NCBI GenBank assembly: GCA_947179485.1 | Contig: OX359249.1 | Span: 38,488,250 to 38,552,249, forward strand | From: Allacma fusca | Taxonomy: Eukaryota; Arthropoda; Collembola; Symphypleona; Sminthuridae | DNA length: 64,000 nt | Direction: 5' to 3' | In this document: one piece after another, positions 62,736-64,000 of the stretch | How the letters are laid out: each line of letters starts with the position of its first letter | How positions within the stretch are numbered: the stretch's first letter is position 1 | Notes under the pieces: model-generated | Told to the model about the DNA's origin: nothing | Seen by the model: only the letters and a program-made list of their open reading frames with translations | Database searches by the model: none | Made by a program: the position numbers and the translations under genes

Positions 62736-64000
62736 GGAGCCCTAGTTCCTCCGATACCTGCTTATAGCTACTTTGTTCCTTGTTTCTACTCGTTCCTCTA
62801 TTTAGCCTCGCCCACTTTCTCAAGCTAAAGTCTAGCAATTTTCAAAATTTCGTGAAATTTATTCTAAGAAAAGCTAAGCCCCCATTTAACCTTGCACCTA
62901 AATATTTTGGAGGTTATTCTAATAGCTAACGTGCTAGATCCACAAATCAAGGGCAAATAATTTTGCACTAGTTTCGTCGATAAGGTGACATGCATAAATT
63001 TTATAACGCTTAGTCGGTCGGTGGTGGATTTTCTTAACGTTATGCTAACGTTACGCACAGTAGGTGGTACTTTTGTACTCTTTACGTAACGCAATATTTG
63101 ATTAGACCCGATTTTAACGCGTATTCATTCTTGGCATATTTAGTGAAAATATTTGAGATCCAGGTTTACATTTTAAGAATATGTGGGAAGATCAAAGGAC
63201 TGCAATTTTTACAAGACACGAGTAATTTCATCGAATGCTCGAATCGCACTTCATAATTTGGAGCTTGTGACGAAAATGGGAAATATTCCTTTCGATTACT
63301 ATTGTCCACCAATGTATTTCAAGTTACAAGCGCGTACATTTCCTTTGTGCCACAAATACCTTCCTTCTAAGAAAGCAGGGGGTACCCACACTACCCACAA
63401 AAAATCAGTTCACAAGACTTCTGGCGAAGATATCGACTAAACCATTGAATTTGTCTTCCGCGTCTACGCAATTGACGAGGACAGCTCAGACGAAATTGAA
63501 GACATCTCTAATTTAGAGCAATGGTTAATATGCCCTTTCACAGAATGCGATGTAACTATATTGGAATAAAAGTTGGATTAACACAATAAGGTTAATGGGA
63601 CTATTCCGATATAATTTTAGTACTAATTATTTAAGTTATGCATAGATTAGTTATCATTGCGTTATGTATGATAGTGGGGGTAAGATGATAGCGTTACGTA
63701 TGCGCTACTTGGGGTCAGAGGTGGTCAAAAATGTGGCAAATTAGCGTTATATAATTTGTGCATGCCGCCTAACGCAAAAAATATCTGACATGTACAGGTT
63801 ACCGGGTGGGCCGATCAAAAACGATACGCATGATCCACAATAACCAACGTGCCTGCAATATTTGAAGTCATTTCGTCCATAATTGCCGAAGGTATTTCAT
63901 GACCTTCAAATTTTTCCGTTGATGTAACACGTTAGCCTTTATATTTGCGTACCAAACGTTTAGCAAGGAGGTTCTATAAAGGTTTGGCTATTCTTACATC
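62736..64000. other. Right edge: unrecognised, possibly transposon-derived sequence
   Basis: The frame 63183-63440 (+, 85 codons) contains NIPFDYYCPPMYFKL and FPLCHKYLPSKKAGG. After its stop, the same region remains readable with an acidic stretch (EDSSDEIEDISNLEQW, about 63475-63530). I do not recognise a family. It could be the tail of a decayed transposase or an exon of an unknown gene reaching past the window. CGTTA phrases recur around 63000-63120 and 63650-63780. Confidence 0.25.

Overview
The window is AT-rich animal DNA with short spliceosomal introns (GT..AG), long gene-poor stretches and one run of N. It looks like an arthropod genome. The main reason is a small cluster of Methuselah-type GPCR genes, a family best known from insects and other arthropods, together with a synaptogyrin end and a secreted protein with a chitin-binding-like domain. 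A non-insect hexapod such as a springtail is plausible, but the sequence alone does not settle this.

Layout. 85-719 (+) holds the last two coding exons of a synaptogyrin gene. 8507-11207 (+) is a complete nine-exon Methuselah-like receptor (gene A, about 601 aa). 11208-27224 is gene-poor. It contains a long hairpin (12.5 kb), a Foldback-type transposon with inverted arms of 11-bp repeats and a 9-bp target-site duplication (19341-20161, with an assembly gap inside), and a small inverted-repeat element (21.1 kb). 27225-28265 (+) encodes a secreted protein with furin-like sites and a Cys-rich CBM14-like domain. 30591-36451 (-) is a second complete nine-exon Methuselah-like receptor (gene B, about 924 aa) whose extracellular part is duplicated. 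43365-45535 (+) is a third family member (gene C, 295 aa) with a whole ectodomain that ends in a stop just where the seven-helix part should start.

From about 49.6 kb to the right edge the character changes to a transposon graveyard. It holds a 65-bp-arm inverted duplication, the 3' part of a LINE (+), a Ty3/gypsy-like fossil (-), a nearly full-length decayed LINE (-, 52.6-55.2 kb), a 30-bp minisatellite next to a pogo-like terminus, a BEL/Pao-like fossil (-), another pogo-like terminus, and a broken LTR element with both LTRs (59958 to about 62034).

How the genes relate. A, B and C share intron positions and phases. The 79-nt and 123-nt exons of A and B are the same length, so they are descendants of local duplication. 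Together they show three designs on one scaffold: single ectodomain plus 7TM, double ectodomain plus 7TM, and soluble ectodomain only. A shared ligand set with C as a soluble binder or decoy is my inference, not something the sequence proves. All splice models were worked out by eye from reading frame, phase and splice-site consensus; no alignment or expression data were available.
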